Assembly: GCA_037127255.1 (NCBI GenBank)
Contig: JBANSL010000007.1
Span: 66,887,538 to 66,951,537 of the forward strand
Length of the DNA: 64,000 bases
From: Persicaria tinctoria
Lineage: Eukaryota > Streptophyta > Magnoliopsida > Caryophyllales > Polygonaceae
Direction: 5' to 3'
Shown: positions 47,811-58,008 of the stretch, piece after piece
How the letters are laid out: every line of letters starts with the position of its first letter
Position numbering within the stretch: the stretch's first letter is position 1
Notes under the pieces: generated by a model
What the model was told of the DNA's origin: nothing
The model's input: the letters and a program-made list of their open reading frames with translations, nothing else
The model's database searches: none
Made by a program: the position numbers and the translations under genes

Positions 47811-47828
47811 TGGCGCCGTTGCCGGGGA
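47811..47828 (+). promoter_or_regulatory. Primer-binding site (tRNA-Asp)
   Basis: TGGCGCCGTTGCCGGGGA starts three bases after the LTR end. It is complementary to the 3' end of plant tRNA-Asp and typical of Athila/Tat elements. Confidence 0.88.
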
Positions 47829-47891
47829 AGCTATCATTCGCCCCTTAGGTAGTCAGATCTCACTTTTTTCTTTGAGTTACTTTACAGGTGT

Positions 47892-49404
47892 ATGCGTCGT
47901 TCTGGTCAACCACCTGAGTTTGACGGCTTAGACGAACCGGAACGCCTCCTACACATCCGAGCTAAACTGCAAAGAGTCATGGCTACCGCAGAAACACAAG
48001 AGCTGCTGATTGCGAGGCTTACAAAGGAACTGGCCGCTAAAGATGCTGCTATCGCCGCTGAGAAAGCAGGAAGGGAACAAGCAGAAGCTGAGCTTGCCCT
48101 ATACCCAACCACCGCAGAGGATTACATGCACCCGACTCTCGTCGTGCCTGAATCAGTCATTCTAATCCCTGAAAACAACTATGAAATTTGCACTCAATTT
48201 CTTATTGAAATTAAAAATCACGCTTTTCATGGTAGATTTAATGAATGCCCTCTGCTCCATATTACCAACTTTACTGACATGTGTCGTACTCTTTCTGAAG
48301 GTACTACCTTGGAGTACATCCTGATGAAAGCTTTCCGTTGGTCTCTGGCTGGGCCTGCACTGAAATGGTTGGAAGGGCTGAAACCACGATCTCTCACGAC
48401 ATGGGCTCAGGTGAAGCAGGAATTTCTGAACAAGTTCTTTCCTCCTGCCAAGACAGCACTCCTGCGCCAAAATATCACATCTTTCAAACAGCAGCCTGGG
48501 GAGACGCTAGCAAAGGCATGGGAACGCTATAAGGATCTGCTGCGATCATGCCCTACACATGGACAACAACCCTGCGTAGTTCGAGAGATCTTCTTCAATT
48601 CTCTGGACTTGGCTGCAAAGGACAGAATCAACACATATACTCACTATGAGTATCTGACAATGCCGTCTCCTGACGCATGGGCTGCTCTAGATAAGCTGAC
48701 CAAATATGACAACAAGTATGGGACTCCAGTCAACTATGAGGAGAACCCCTATGCCAGGCCAGCACCATCCATGCCCCTATATGAGCCCCCCAAGGAGATT
48801 GATCCAGATGTTAGGGAGCATTACTACAGAGATCAGAATAAGAAGCTCCTCAAACAAGTAAAGTACCTTTCTGTCAACCAGCCTTGTATGGAATGCGGAT
48901 CACAGAGGCACACCACTGCTGAGTGCCCACACACTGAGCAAGTCAGGCTGGCAGAATACCACGAAGAGGCAGCTTATGTAGGGGGTCCCAATCGCTACAT
49001 GGGGGACCAAAGGTTTCAGCAACCACAATGGAACCAAGGTGCCCCTAGGAACCCCCCGCGTTACAGAGCTCCAGGACATCCAGAAAGAGAGCAGAAAAGA
49101 GATGATATACGGACAGTCTTGGAGGAAATACGGAGGAATCACTCAGAAACTAAGCAGTCCTTCAACTCCGTCTACACTCAGATGCAAGGTGTCAACTCTA
49201 GGCTTGGGGAAATTGATATATGGCGAATATCAGTTGATACAAGAGATTGGTCAGCTAGCAGCAGGAATCCCCAGACAGTCAGGTGCGCTCCTTGGATCTT
49301 CAGAACCAAATCCTAAGGGAAAGACTGGACACATTGCTGCTATAAAACTCAGAAGCGGCCATCAACTGCAAGAGCAAGAGTTCGGAAAGCAACAGAACAA
49401 ATAA
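47892..49404 (+). pseudogene. Ty3 gag with zinc knuckle, frameshifted near the end
   Basis: ATG at 47892 opens 474 codons. There is a coiled-coil-like N-terminus (KELAAKDAAIAAEKAGREQA) and a retrotransposon gag core (WSLAGPALKWLEGLKPRSLT, KFFPPAKTALLRQNITSFKQ, ETLAKAWERYKDLLRSCP). A CCHC knuckle CMECGSQRHTTAEC is at 48885-48926, followed by a Pro/Arg/Gln-rich region. Near 49205 the conserved reading passes to another frame (QLIQEIGQLAAGIPRQSGAL, HIAAIKLRSG), ending at 49404. Up to that point the frame is unbroken, unusually well preserved compared with its neighbours, which suggests recent activity or trans-mobilisation. Gag would form the particle that packages element RNA. Confidence 0.87.
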
Positions 49405-49413
49405 GAACAGCAA

Positions 49414-49570
49414 GTCGATGTCGACAACACTCTAGTCGATCTCGAGGAGGGCCTGCTCGATCTCGAGGAGAAAAGACAGAAGCCCTCGTCTGCACTGCAC
49501 AACAACTCGACACCACCCAATCTGGTCGAGATCGACAAGGACGTGGTCGATATTGAGGACACCCAACCCG
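49414..49570 (+). other. Spacer with 21-bp-spaced near-palindromes, readable as heptads
   Basis: Between gag and protease the 12-mers start at 49414 (GTCGATGTCGAC), 49435, 49456, 49525 and 49546, i.e. steps of exactly 21 bp within each group. In the protease frame 21 bp equals seven codons, giving the acidic heptads VDVDNTL-VDLEEGL-LDLEEKR and VEIDKDV-VDIEDTQ. The same DNA motif lies in non-coding LTR sequence, so the DNA word rather than the peptide is probably the conserved object. Confidence 0.7.
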
Positions 49571-50514
49571 AGGTCGAGAAAGCTGTAGTATCTCCAACAT
49601 CTGTTCTGGCTCCGAATCAGAAAAAGAAGCTGCCTTTCCCCACAAAATCTCCAAAGGACCCAGCAGAAAAAAATTTCAGCGCTTCATCAAGATCCTTCAG
49701 AAACTCAATGTCAACATCCCCATCACAGAAGCTCTCAATGAAATGCCATCCTATGTCAAGTTCCTGAAGGAGATTCTGAGCAAAAAGCGATCAATGGCTG
49801 AAATTACAGAGGAGTGCAGCCATTTGGACATACTGGAGAAGAGGCCAGATCCAGGTAAGTTTGCTATAACCATTGGATTTGGTCCACATAAAATTAATGC
49901 CTTATGTGATCTTGGAGCTAGTGTGAGTATAATGCCTTTAACAATTTGGTCCAAGATTAGAGCATGTGGATGCTAGACTTTACATGGCCAACAACACAGT
50001 GGTCATTCCAACAGGCATGGTGGACAATGTGCCAGTACAAGTAGGTAAATTCTTTGTCTCTGCTGATTTCTTAGTTTTTGATATGCAAGAAGATCCTGCT
50101 TGTCCAATTATTCTAGGAAGACCCTTCTTGGCGACAGTGGATGCCAACATAAGCGTAAGGAAAGAAGTGCTCACTTTCAACATCAGCGATGAGGTAATTG
50201 AGTATTCCTTTAATAAAACTGAAAGGCATACAGGTCCAATGGAAGAGGTAAAATCATTCTCAGCTGGCTACATCACTTGCGGGGAACCAAAGGTAAGAAA
50301 TATGACCCCTGAGGAGCTGGAAAAGAGGGATATGGAGGCTCAGGTGGAGGAGATCATGGCAATCCTAAAGGAGGACACAGAAAATCAAATCGACACAAAC
50401 CAAGGTACGTCGTTATGGACTAATTATTTTTCGGATGCCTTGACAGGAACCAAGTATGGGGTCAAGGTCGACCGAGACTCCTCGACATCGAGGACCCTAG
50501 TCGATCTCGACTAA
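49543..50514 (+). pseudogene. Ty3 aspartic protease region, with frameshifts
   Basis: Following the acidic spacer, the frame 49743-49976 reads MPSYVKFLKEILSKKRSMAE and INALCDLGASVSIMPLTIW, the retropepsin active site (DLGA, about 49908-49919). After a frameshift near 49965, 49966-50514 continues (MANNTVVIPTGMVDNVPVQV, ACPIILGRPFLATVDANISV), the flap and ILGRPFL segment of Athila/Tat proteases. The protease would process Gag. At least two frame changes (about 49750 and 49965) separate the blocks. No reverse transcriptase follows. Confidence 0.82.
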
Positions 50515-50805
50515 AACCAGGAACCTCCATCAGCACCAGCGTCGTCGAGCAGCCAGACAGAAGTTGGGCCCTACTCGAGATCGAGTACAGTACTCGACAT
50601 CGACCACCCTAACCCTGCCTCGACTTCACCTTCTTCGACGCTGACTCCACCAGACGGCCAGGGCTATCGATCTCAACCAGTGCCTACTCGAGATCGACCA
50701 GACTTGTCGATGTCGACCAACCTTCACCAGCTTCTGCACCCACGAGTAGCTCACCACCAGAATCTGAATCCTACTCGAGATCGTGTACCCCTACTCGAGA
50801 TCGAC
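50481..50805 (+). repeat. Second internal cluster of the 12-bp near-palindrome
   Basis: Pairs start at 50481/50500, 50574/50593, 50687/50706 and 50774/50794, giving spacings of 19-20 bp. Examples are CTCGAGATCGAG and CTCGACATCGAC. The stretch lies where the polymerase should be and has no conserved coding. Confidence 0.85.
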
Positions 50806-50813
50806 CAAACATT

Positions 50814-51143
50814 GTGGTCCCTGATTCCGTCTCCGCGAAGGTAAGCCAAGGTATGGATCTTTCTTCTCCTATTTCCATTAAAGATCTTTCTATACATGGG
50901 AGAGGTTTGCCTTGGTATGTGCGCTTATGTAGGATATCCAATGATGAGCCCAAAGAGTATGAAATTGGAGACAAACTCTATGTCTCTAAATCAAAGGATC
51001 ATTGGTTCCCTAATAAATTCAACAAGAAGCGGATGGGGCCTTTCGTGGTGAACAAGATCCATTCTGGAGGATTACAGCTGATGGAGAAGAATGGAGTCCT
51101 ATTTGAAGCCCAAGCTACATGGGCCCTGCAGATGCCACCTTGA
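50814..51143 (+). pseudogene. Integrase C-terminal (GPY/F-like) remnant of the inner Ty3 element
   Basis: The frame includes GDKLYVSKSKDHWFPNKFNK and KRMGPFVVNKIHSGGLQLME. The (K/R)xxGPFVVxKxxxGG pattern is the GPY/F module found at the end of Ty3 integrases. It ends with TGA at 51141-51143. The core domain and everything back to the protease are absent, so roughly 3-4 kb of polymerase coding has been deleted or replaced. Confidence 0.65.
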
Positions 51144-52534
51144 GCTAAATGGAAAGTCGGCCTAGCGACGATAAAATCTAGAGCTTGTACATAGACATTT
51201 ATTTTTGAGACTTTTTGGACATTGTTTTTCTTGTTTTTGGTTTTTGAACACTTTTAGTTTTTCTATTGTGGGTATATGTCTTCTGCACTTTTCAGGTTCA
51301 TGGATGATTCATATTCATACTCGGCCCAGGAGTTCTTTCATTCAAAATTGAGAGGCTCTGCACACCCGTGTAGTGAGTTTCTTTCTTTACCCTTGTTTTT
51401 ATACAGTGAGGACACTGTAATATTTAAGTATGGGGTGGGGGAAGGGCTTACTTTATGCATATTTGGTTTTATTTGACATTATGTGTGCATATTTAGAATT
51501 TATTTCTTGAATTGCTTATACATGGTTATTTTGGAATGCATTATTGATTTATGTGCTTATATGCATGTTTTCCAAAATTTTGAAAAATGACCCCCATTGA
51601 AATTTTTGATAAATGTCATGGAAGTTTAATATTGATCTCGACGACGCAAAATTGGATTCATTAGAGATATAGCATGAAATTGCCTAGTAAAGGGAAGTCA
51701 CAAGGAAGTGCATTATTTCTTGAAAACCCTGAAAGGAGGTAAAATTTGAAATTGCTTTTGACATGTTGCATGATAAAATGATGGAGGACTTTATATTTTC
51801 ATATAATGCTCATTGTTATAATTCCTAGCCTTACCTATGCTTATGCATCACAAAAGCCATAATATGCCTTATTTCAAATATTGCTCCACATGATCTAAAT
51901 ATTGCCATTCTTTACCCTATCCGGGGATTATGTTGAGAATGATGTTACATTATGGAGATGTTATATGGTTGTTGTGTTATATGGAGTTTGGAAGGAAATT
52001 TTTTGAAATTTATGGAAAATTTATGAGTGAAAGAAAATACAAAGCACTAAGTATCCGGGGCCATTCATGACACCCATGTTTGCGACTCGCGAGAAGGCAG
52101 TGCTAAGGTTAGAGAGGTAAAAGCATTATTATTGAAAAAAGCATTATGAAAGGTGATGAATCTTATGAGAAAGAATGTGGCATGAAATTCAGTCTGGAAA
52201 TACTCCATTTCTTCGGATCAAAAGCACCACATGGCCAAAAATTGCCCACCTTTAGCCTTTTACCAATCTACTTCTTATTGAGCTTAAATTAAAGTCCTCT
52301 TGATTATTAATGCTTTGTCACTTATGAATGTTTTTGCATAACCCTCCTTTTGTGAGTAGATGTTGCTTTTTAATTGCACAAGCATGGATCTGTGACACTA
52401 GTACCTTTTCGAGGATGATAATTGATTGCAGGGACATATAAGAATGAATCTAAGATGTTGAGAGTTTGAATTCTTCCCTTCAATGACAATTAAAAGTATT
52501 GCTTGAGGACAAGCAAGCTTAAGTATGGGGTGTT
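51144..52534. other. 3' untranslated region of the inner Ty3 element
   Basis: No coding sequence. It contains GAGGACACTGTAATATTTAA followed by a G-rich tract (about 51415-51447) and, next to the 3' LTR, GAGGACAAGCAAGCTTAAGT and ATGGGGTGTT, the probable polypurine tract. Confidence 0.7.
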
Positions 52535-54588
52535 TGTTATGAGCCTAATTTGCCATGTTTTACATCTACTTTTATATCGATTTCTGCATACATCGCATGC
52601 ATTTGGGTTAGAATAATACAGAATCTGTGTAGTTTACACTTATTTGCAATATATGGAGGTCTACACAAGTTTTGGTTATATTTCGCAAAAATCGGACGCA
52701 CTTTGGAGCTTAAAGGAAACTCATGGAGAAGCTAAGAATAGTGCAGCTGGAGAAAAGGCCATTTTTCACAATTCTTCGTTCTGAATCAAGCTTTGATGTC
52801 TTCATGAGAGTCGTAGCCCTTAGAAAGAGCTTTCCAACGCATGGTCATATGCGTCAATCCGACGAACGAGGACTCGGAAAATGCGTTTCAAGAACAGAGC
52901 AGAAAGCTGAGAAAACTTTACTCAATCTCGAGTACACTTACTCAATCTCGACAAGAGCTGTCCGAGCACACCTGGTCGAGCAGAGCTGATCGACGACACT
53001 GAGAGGCCATGTCCGGAGTCGACGAGCTGTGCCAAGTCGAGAAGCCGAAAACGGAGAAGCCGAGCACCACCTCTACTCGATCTCGAGGAGACCTTGTCGA
53101 GATCGACGACACAGGAGCCTAGATCCGAGCCATGTCGAGCAGAGCCACCCGACCAAGCCAGCCAGACGACGAATCCCACTCGATGTCGAGGAGCCCTGGT
53201 CGAGATCGACGAGCCGTGTCCGGGAGCGCGTTACGCGGTTTGACGAATCCTACTCGGTTTGGGAGTCCTTGGGGCCGAAGGAAGCCAAGTCTATCCGATT
53301 TCATCAAGTTCTATCTATGGAAGACAAGATCTATCAAGATGAGAAGACTTACCTATTTAGATTTATTTTTCCCTTTTAGATTTAATTTCTTTAAGTGCTT
53401 TTATTTATCTTTTAAGCTTTTTAGATATAGATAGATATTTCTATCCTTGATTAGCAAGGAATAGAAGGCTATAAATAAAGCCTTAAGGGCTAGTTTTTCA
53501 GACATTCAAATTTTTCAGTCAGAGACAAGTAGTTCCACAGAGAAGTTTTAGGAGTTCAAAGGTTTTTAGGGTTTTTGCATTCAGCGAAAGTTGATTGCCG
53601 GGATTGTAAAGGCTTTGAATTTAGTTTAATGCAAGTTTCTTTTCATACATCAATGTCTGCAATTGCGATGAGGCGTGAGTAGTCCACCCACTTCTGGGGC
53701 TGGGGTGAGCCCGACGGTGGCCATGTGAGGTGATGCGGTAAAGGTCAGATCTTGTTATGCAATTCGTCTTCTATCCCTATGAGCATGATTCTTTTGCGAG
53801 AGTTGAAGGTGATCCTTGTTTGTATTATTGAAGCAAAAGTGATCTTAATACAACTTGGATTAATTATGTGAAAAGGGTTAGTAACAACTAGGGTTTATGC
53901 GAAAGCCTCTATATGCCTATTTGTTAATAACGAAAGTTATTTTGATGGAAAACATGATCTTTTTTGCCTTTATGTGTTACTTTGCATGGTTATCGTTGTG
54001 GCGTTGATACCCTGGCTTTGGAAGTTTTTCATATATTGAGTTTATTTCTGTCGAAATCTGTGAATCTGTGTTCGAATCTAGAATTTATATTTTCTGTGTT
54101 TTAGTCGATACAGAGTAGAGTTTAGTCGATACAGAGGAGGGGCTTGTCGAGATCGAGTAGGCCTTAGTCGATCTCGAATTGGCTTTTGTCTACGTCGAGT
54201 TAAGTTTCTGTTTATGTTTTCGATTCTGCAATTTTTGTTTTTACTATTTCTTGTCGATCTCGAGTAGCCTTATGTCGAGATCGAGTACTGTGTTGTCTGA
54301 GTCGAGTTTCTGTCGTCGTTTTTCAGTTTCTGTCTTTACTGTCCCTTGTCGATCTCGAGTAGACCCTTGTCGAGATCGAGTAAAGTTGTTGTCTTGCTTT
54401 TGTTTCTGTCTTCTGTTTTCTTTTCTGTGAGAATTTACAGCTGCCTAGGATCCGCTGACACGCTTCCTCGTGGATTCGATCCTGACTTTCTCTTACTGCA
54501 TTGGAGGAGTCTTGTAATTATTTGCGTGGGCCTAAATCTGGTTTGATCTATTTTGTTATATTTCATACTTGATTTCCTCCTCACAACA
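52535..54588 (+). repeat. 3' LTR of the inner Ty3 element
   Basis: 2,054 bp without the solo LTR. Its near-palindromes show decay at CpG, for example CTCAATCTCGAG where the 5' LTR has CTCGATCTCGAG (about 52920 and 52940). It ends at CTCACAACA, followed by TGCTC. Confidence 0.92.
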
Positions 54589-55866
54589 TGCTCCCTTTGG
54601 TTGTTTCTTTGGTGGGGGTTTCACATTTGCAAAAACAAACTCCCGGACAATATCGTCGAAGAAGTTGTCCCGCTTGTCTTAAGTGTTTCGGGTATAGCGG
54701 TAAAAACGGGTAGCTCCCTCCACTTCATCGGGGAGAAGAAGCGGCCTCACGGCTGCAGGGTTATTGAAGTTCCCGAGATTCTTAGCCTCCTGCATCCGGG
54801 TTTCGATGGAGGCATATTCCAGGTTTGGGTCTTTAAACTCGTATCGTAGACACCTGGGGTACAGCTTCCCATCTATGACTTTCGCGAATTGGACGAAAAT
54901 TGGAGAGAGGGCTTCGTACACTCATAGTTGCAAACAAATGTTGTCCAATAAATATTCACTCTCTATCCAGTTAATAAATATTGGACGCCAGGTAAACGTC
55001 TATACGGCGTCCAGACGTGAGATCTGTCAACGAACCTGGAAGGAGAGAGGGAAACCCAGCAGGCAATAGGCCGGGCGTGCATTGGAGCTTCTCTCATCCC
55101 ATTGGAGCTTCCTCTCGATTGCATGGTTCATGAACTCGTTCGTTCGCTCATAGAAAAGCCGACCCCACAGAAACGCCAGGAACCTGTCAATGTCACCGAC
55201 AAGGTCGACCACCCACCCGTGAATGTAGTTTTTAGGTTCCTTCCCGAACAATACACCCTCAACCAGCATCAGCAGGACAAATTTAAACTTTCTGGTTGAC
55301 GATTTCTCAGATGCCATTTCCACGCGGAACTGCACCTCGAACTCGGACATCTTCAACTTTGCAACTCCAAAGAAATCAAACACTGCCTTCTCGAACGACA
55401 CATCGTCCTCGGGCTCTTCGCCATAGCCACAGTTGAGACCGGTGACAAGGGAGAACTCAGCTATTGAGAACCTCATGACTGCATAATGGATCTTGTACCA
55501 CGTTTCATTCTCCTTCTTCGTCTTCAATTGTCTTTGGAGAACGTAGTGTACAACCTCTCATGAGAACTGGACCCTTGTGCCCAGTCTTGCAACGCCCCCC
55601 AATGGGCTGTCCGTCAGGCGCTTCCAATTGGACTCGCTCAACCGATTGTCAATGTTTACTAGGAGCTGCATCCAGGAGTGTTGGTTAATTTTTGCTTTGA
55701 AGTGTCTATCTTCCTCGACGGCGTACACAACCTGCATAGACTTCAACATGTCAGCCACACTGCACCACGACAATCACAACTTACATTACTCGAACGAAAG
55801 CCATCTTACCGCGCCTGAGGTTTGAGCTCTACGGTCTAAAATCTTCTTTACACTTTGCTGCGACAT

Positions 55867-57020
55867 TTTTAATATTCAACCGATATCCTGCATAATGGGA
55901 GACCAAAAATCAGTATTCTACAAATCAATTCGTCTCCCCCAACCCACGGTTCCCTTCATATCAATATCAAATATAACATGACACAAAGACAGGTACACAT
56001 GACACATACTTGTGAATACATGACAATATACTTATTCAATCTGTACATCTCCAATTGCACACAAGTCACCATATTCCAGATAATGTCGATTCCACATAAT
56101 GTCGATTCCACATAAACGTTCACCCTTTCTAACATTTTCCCTAACCCTAATGCGCCGCATTTCATCCAATTTCCCCCAAAACTAAACGTATCTACAGTCA
56201 TACGCCCTATTTTGCCCAATTCCCCCCTAAACTGAACATATCTACACTCACCATGCTCCTGATACGTTGGATTCGAAAAGACAGTTGCCTAATTTCCCCA
56301 TTCCCAAAAATACGCTTCTCTCCCAGTCGCCCACACCCTAGTTTCCAAACTTTCCAATCGTAGGTTTTAACTTGACGTCGGTTACTTACTACATGACAGG
56401 GCGATATTGCGCACTATGAACCCATTCGACCCCTTCTTTCCATTTTAACACAATAAAAACCAGTTTAGGTTCTTCCAATTGGTTCCTCCCCTACGAATCC
56501 AAGCAAAACGTATTTAATCTGCATTGTGAAGGTTTACTTACTTCAAAATCGGCCTCTTTGTCTCCTCTCCTGGTCTGTCGTCTTCTTACTCGGGTTGGCT
56601 TCTTCTTTTCCTCTCTCACTCTCTCGCTCTGTTGTCTTCTTCCTCTTCTTCTTCCTTCTCTTCTTGTTTTCCTCAGGTTTGCATGAGCAACTGTTGCCCT
56701 CTCTCTCTCTCTTCCTCTTTTGTAAGTCGTGAGAGGCAGTTGGACTCGACATTTTTGAAATTAAATTGTCTTCCTCTCTCACTCTTCCTCTCTCTCTCCA
56801 CAATAACTTCCCCGCTGCCTCTCTCTCTCCACCCCGCTTCCTCTCTCTCTCTCTCCTCCTTTACTTTCTCTCTCCTTTGTCCCGGTGACTTTCATCCACT
56901 TTTAACCGAAATCTTTGCAATTTGGGGGGGGGGGGGGGGGTTAACCCTTGAAAATGTTGTGGATAGTGAGTTAGGCTAGCAAACTTGACCGGGGCAAAGC
57001 TCATTTACTACCATTCCCTC
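55867..57020. other. Right subterminal region of the ULP1 MULE
   Basis: No gene. Contains ACATGACA motifs (about 55975-56030, 56392), a pyrimidine-rich segment (56540-56880, CTCTCTCTC runs) whose Ser-rich frames are not genes, an 18-G homopolymer near 56923-56940, and the terminal inverted repeat. Confidence 0.6.
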
Positions 57021-57029
57021 ATATTGTTA

Positions 57030-57784
57030 AGAGAGTTATAAGTTTTGGATTATTAAGTAATTTTGGTTTTATTCCTCACATTGTGCATTATTGTATTTTT
57101 GGCTCTAGATGAAAAATTGAAAAAAAAAAAAAGAGGAGAAAAGTGAAAAAGTCAAAAGAAAGAAAAAAAGAAAAGAAAAAAAAAGCATGAATAAGAGCCT
57201 TTTATTTTATTATGTATGTGAGAGTTAGAAAAAAATGTATGGTTGAGAGAGAGTTCTTTTGTTGCGTATTTTGAGAGTGAAAGTTTGAGTTATTTTGGTT
57301 TAGAAAGTATTTGGTTTTTAGTGTTGCTCCAATTGTTTTTAGAGATCATTTTTTCCTGGATTTTTAGCACCACAAGCCTAAATATTTTCCTACCTTGTTT
57401 CCTTACCAAGCGTCATTACAACCTTGATAAAATACCTCTTGATGTTTCTTATAAATGATGGCATCCACGGTTGAGAATATATGATAAATGTGTCAATTTC
57501 TATGTAGCTTTTTGCATTTTGGATTGAGTTGAGAGATACATTGTTAAGCCTAAACACACGAGAGTGAGAGTAAACACATGATCCCGGTGAGGTTGGACTA
57601 AATGTGCCTTTGACTTTGAATCGCTCATATACTTGCTAAGATGTTGGCTTTCATGTTCATATCTCCTACACTTTGATGTTGTTTTTGACAAGGTTAGTAC
57701 TTGAAGATCATATTTGTGGTATGATGGTTTTGCTCTTGTTTTTGCATTGCTTGAGGACAAGCAAAAGGTTAAGTGTGAGAAGTT
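57030..57784 (+). other. 3' internal region of the short retroelement
   Basis: Contains CTTACCAAGCGTCATTACAA and CCTTGATAAA (about 57399-57430), a phrase familiar from Athila-like non-coding 3' regions, and a purine tract before the LTR. The 71-codon frame 57243-57458 is not recognised. Confidence 0.45.
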
Positions 57785-58008
57785 TGATAATGCACATTTC
57801 TAATGGGCATTATAGGGTAGTTTAGGGCATTATAGGGTATTTTAGATGCATTTGCATTGTAGAATATGCATGTTTAGTGTCAATTTAGATTAAACTCTTT
57901 TCGTGGCAAAGTTCGGAATCTACGCTATTTCGGTTGAATTGTGCAGAATCATAGATCCGACATGGTGGAAAGCAAAGGAAATGTGAATCAACGGCATGCC
58001 CTCCGTCA
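57785..58008 (+). repeat. 3' LTR of the short retroelement
   Basis: 224 bp, matching 36474-36676. A short extra segment arises from internal duplication of GGCATTATAGGGTA-like sequence. Confidence 0.82.

Larger units (their letters stand above)
44284..54588 (+). mobile_element. Ty3/gypsy (Athila/Tat-like) element lacking reverse transcriptase, about 8.9 kb without the solo LTR
   Basis: LTRs at 44284-47807 (including a nested solo LTR) and 52535-54588 begin TGTT(G/A)TGAG and end CTCACAACA, a 9-bp inverted terminus. A perfect 5-bp duplication TGCTC flanks the element (44279-44283, 54589-54593). A tRNA-Asp primer site follows the 5' LTR. The interior encodes gag and an aspartic protease, then a short integrase C-terminal piece; reverse transcriptase, RNase H and integrase core are missing. 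Removing the element rejoins the Ulp1 gene in frame (KKQPKGA to HGSTQELGEG). A 12-bp near-palindrome is repeated through LTRs and interior. Confidence 0.92.
42700..55866 (-). pseudogene. DUF1985/Ulp1 C48-protease gene of the MULE, split by a Ty3 element
   Basis: Minus-strand exons, in order: 55866-55810 (start MSQQSVKKILDRRAQTSGA); DUF1985 55759-55036 (KRLTDSPLGGVARLGTRVQF, WYKIHYAVMRFSIAEFSLVTG, HGWVVDLVGDIDRFLAFLWG); 54920-54594 (YEALSPIFVQFAKVIDGKLY). After the Ty3 insertion come 44283-44054 (coiled coil AAELASKIATLEEAIENMKR), a Lys-rich linker exon 43904-43797, a Ulp1 N-terminal exon 43710-43444, the catalytic region from 43357 (NEQWVALDINFTKWTLDVYD) and the last exon 42802-42700 with GNCGAYAIRYLQLLATG, holding the nucleophile cysteine. 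The catalytic His position reads Gln. TGA at 55558 and TAA at 54679 interrupt it, and two splice phases do not fit. Ulp1 proteases remove SUMO; this copy is inactive. Confidence 0.78.
38888..57020. mobile_element. ULP1-bearing Mutator-like element (KI/Kaonashi type), about 7.8 kb without nested DNA
   Basis: Flanked by a perfect 9-bp duplication ATATTGTTA (38879-38887 and 57021-57029). Termini resemble the Pack-MULE: left GGACCATTTGCTAAAATAAT, right inverted GAGGGAATGGTAGTAAATGA, followed by TTTGC and CTAACCC-type phrases. Inside are a decayed transposase N-terminus (plus strand), a DUF1985/Ulp1 gene (minus strand) and an Agenet-domain gene (minus strand). This gene set is known from plant MULEs carrying Ulp1-like proteases. 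ACATGACA motifs lie in introns and spacers. A Ty3 element has inserted at 44284-54588. Confidence 0.88.
36474..58008 (+). mobile_element. Short non-autonomous Ty3-type retroelement, about 3.4 kb without the MULE
   Basis: Short LTRs (36474-36676 and 57785-58008) begin TGATAATG and end TCA. Immediately after the 5' LTR is TTGGCGTCGTTGCCGGGGA, one change from the tRNA-Asp primer site common in Athila/Tat-type elements. Before the 3' LTR stands GAGGACAAGCAAAAGGTTAA and a purine-rich GTGTGAGAAG. One ORF of unknown function is carried, and no gag or pol. The internal DNA is interrupted by the MULE at 38888-57020. The flanks TGGAT and CGAAT match at only three of five positions, so the target duplication is decayed. 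Confidence 0.72.

Noticed and set aside
56526..56979. Ser/Leu-rich frames in the right end of the ULP1 MULE
   Set aside because: They are produced by CTCTCTCTC and CTTCTT tracts; no domain and no conservation signal.
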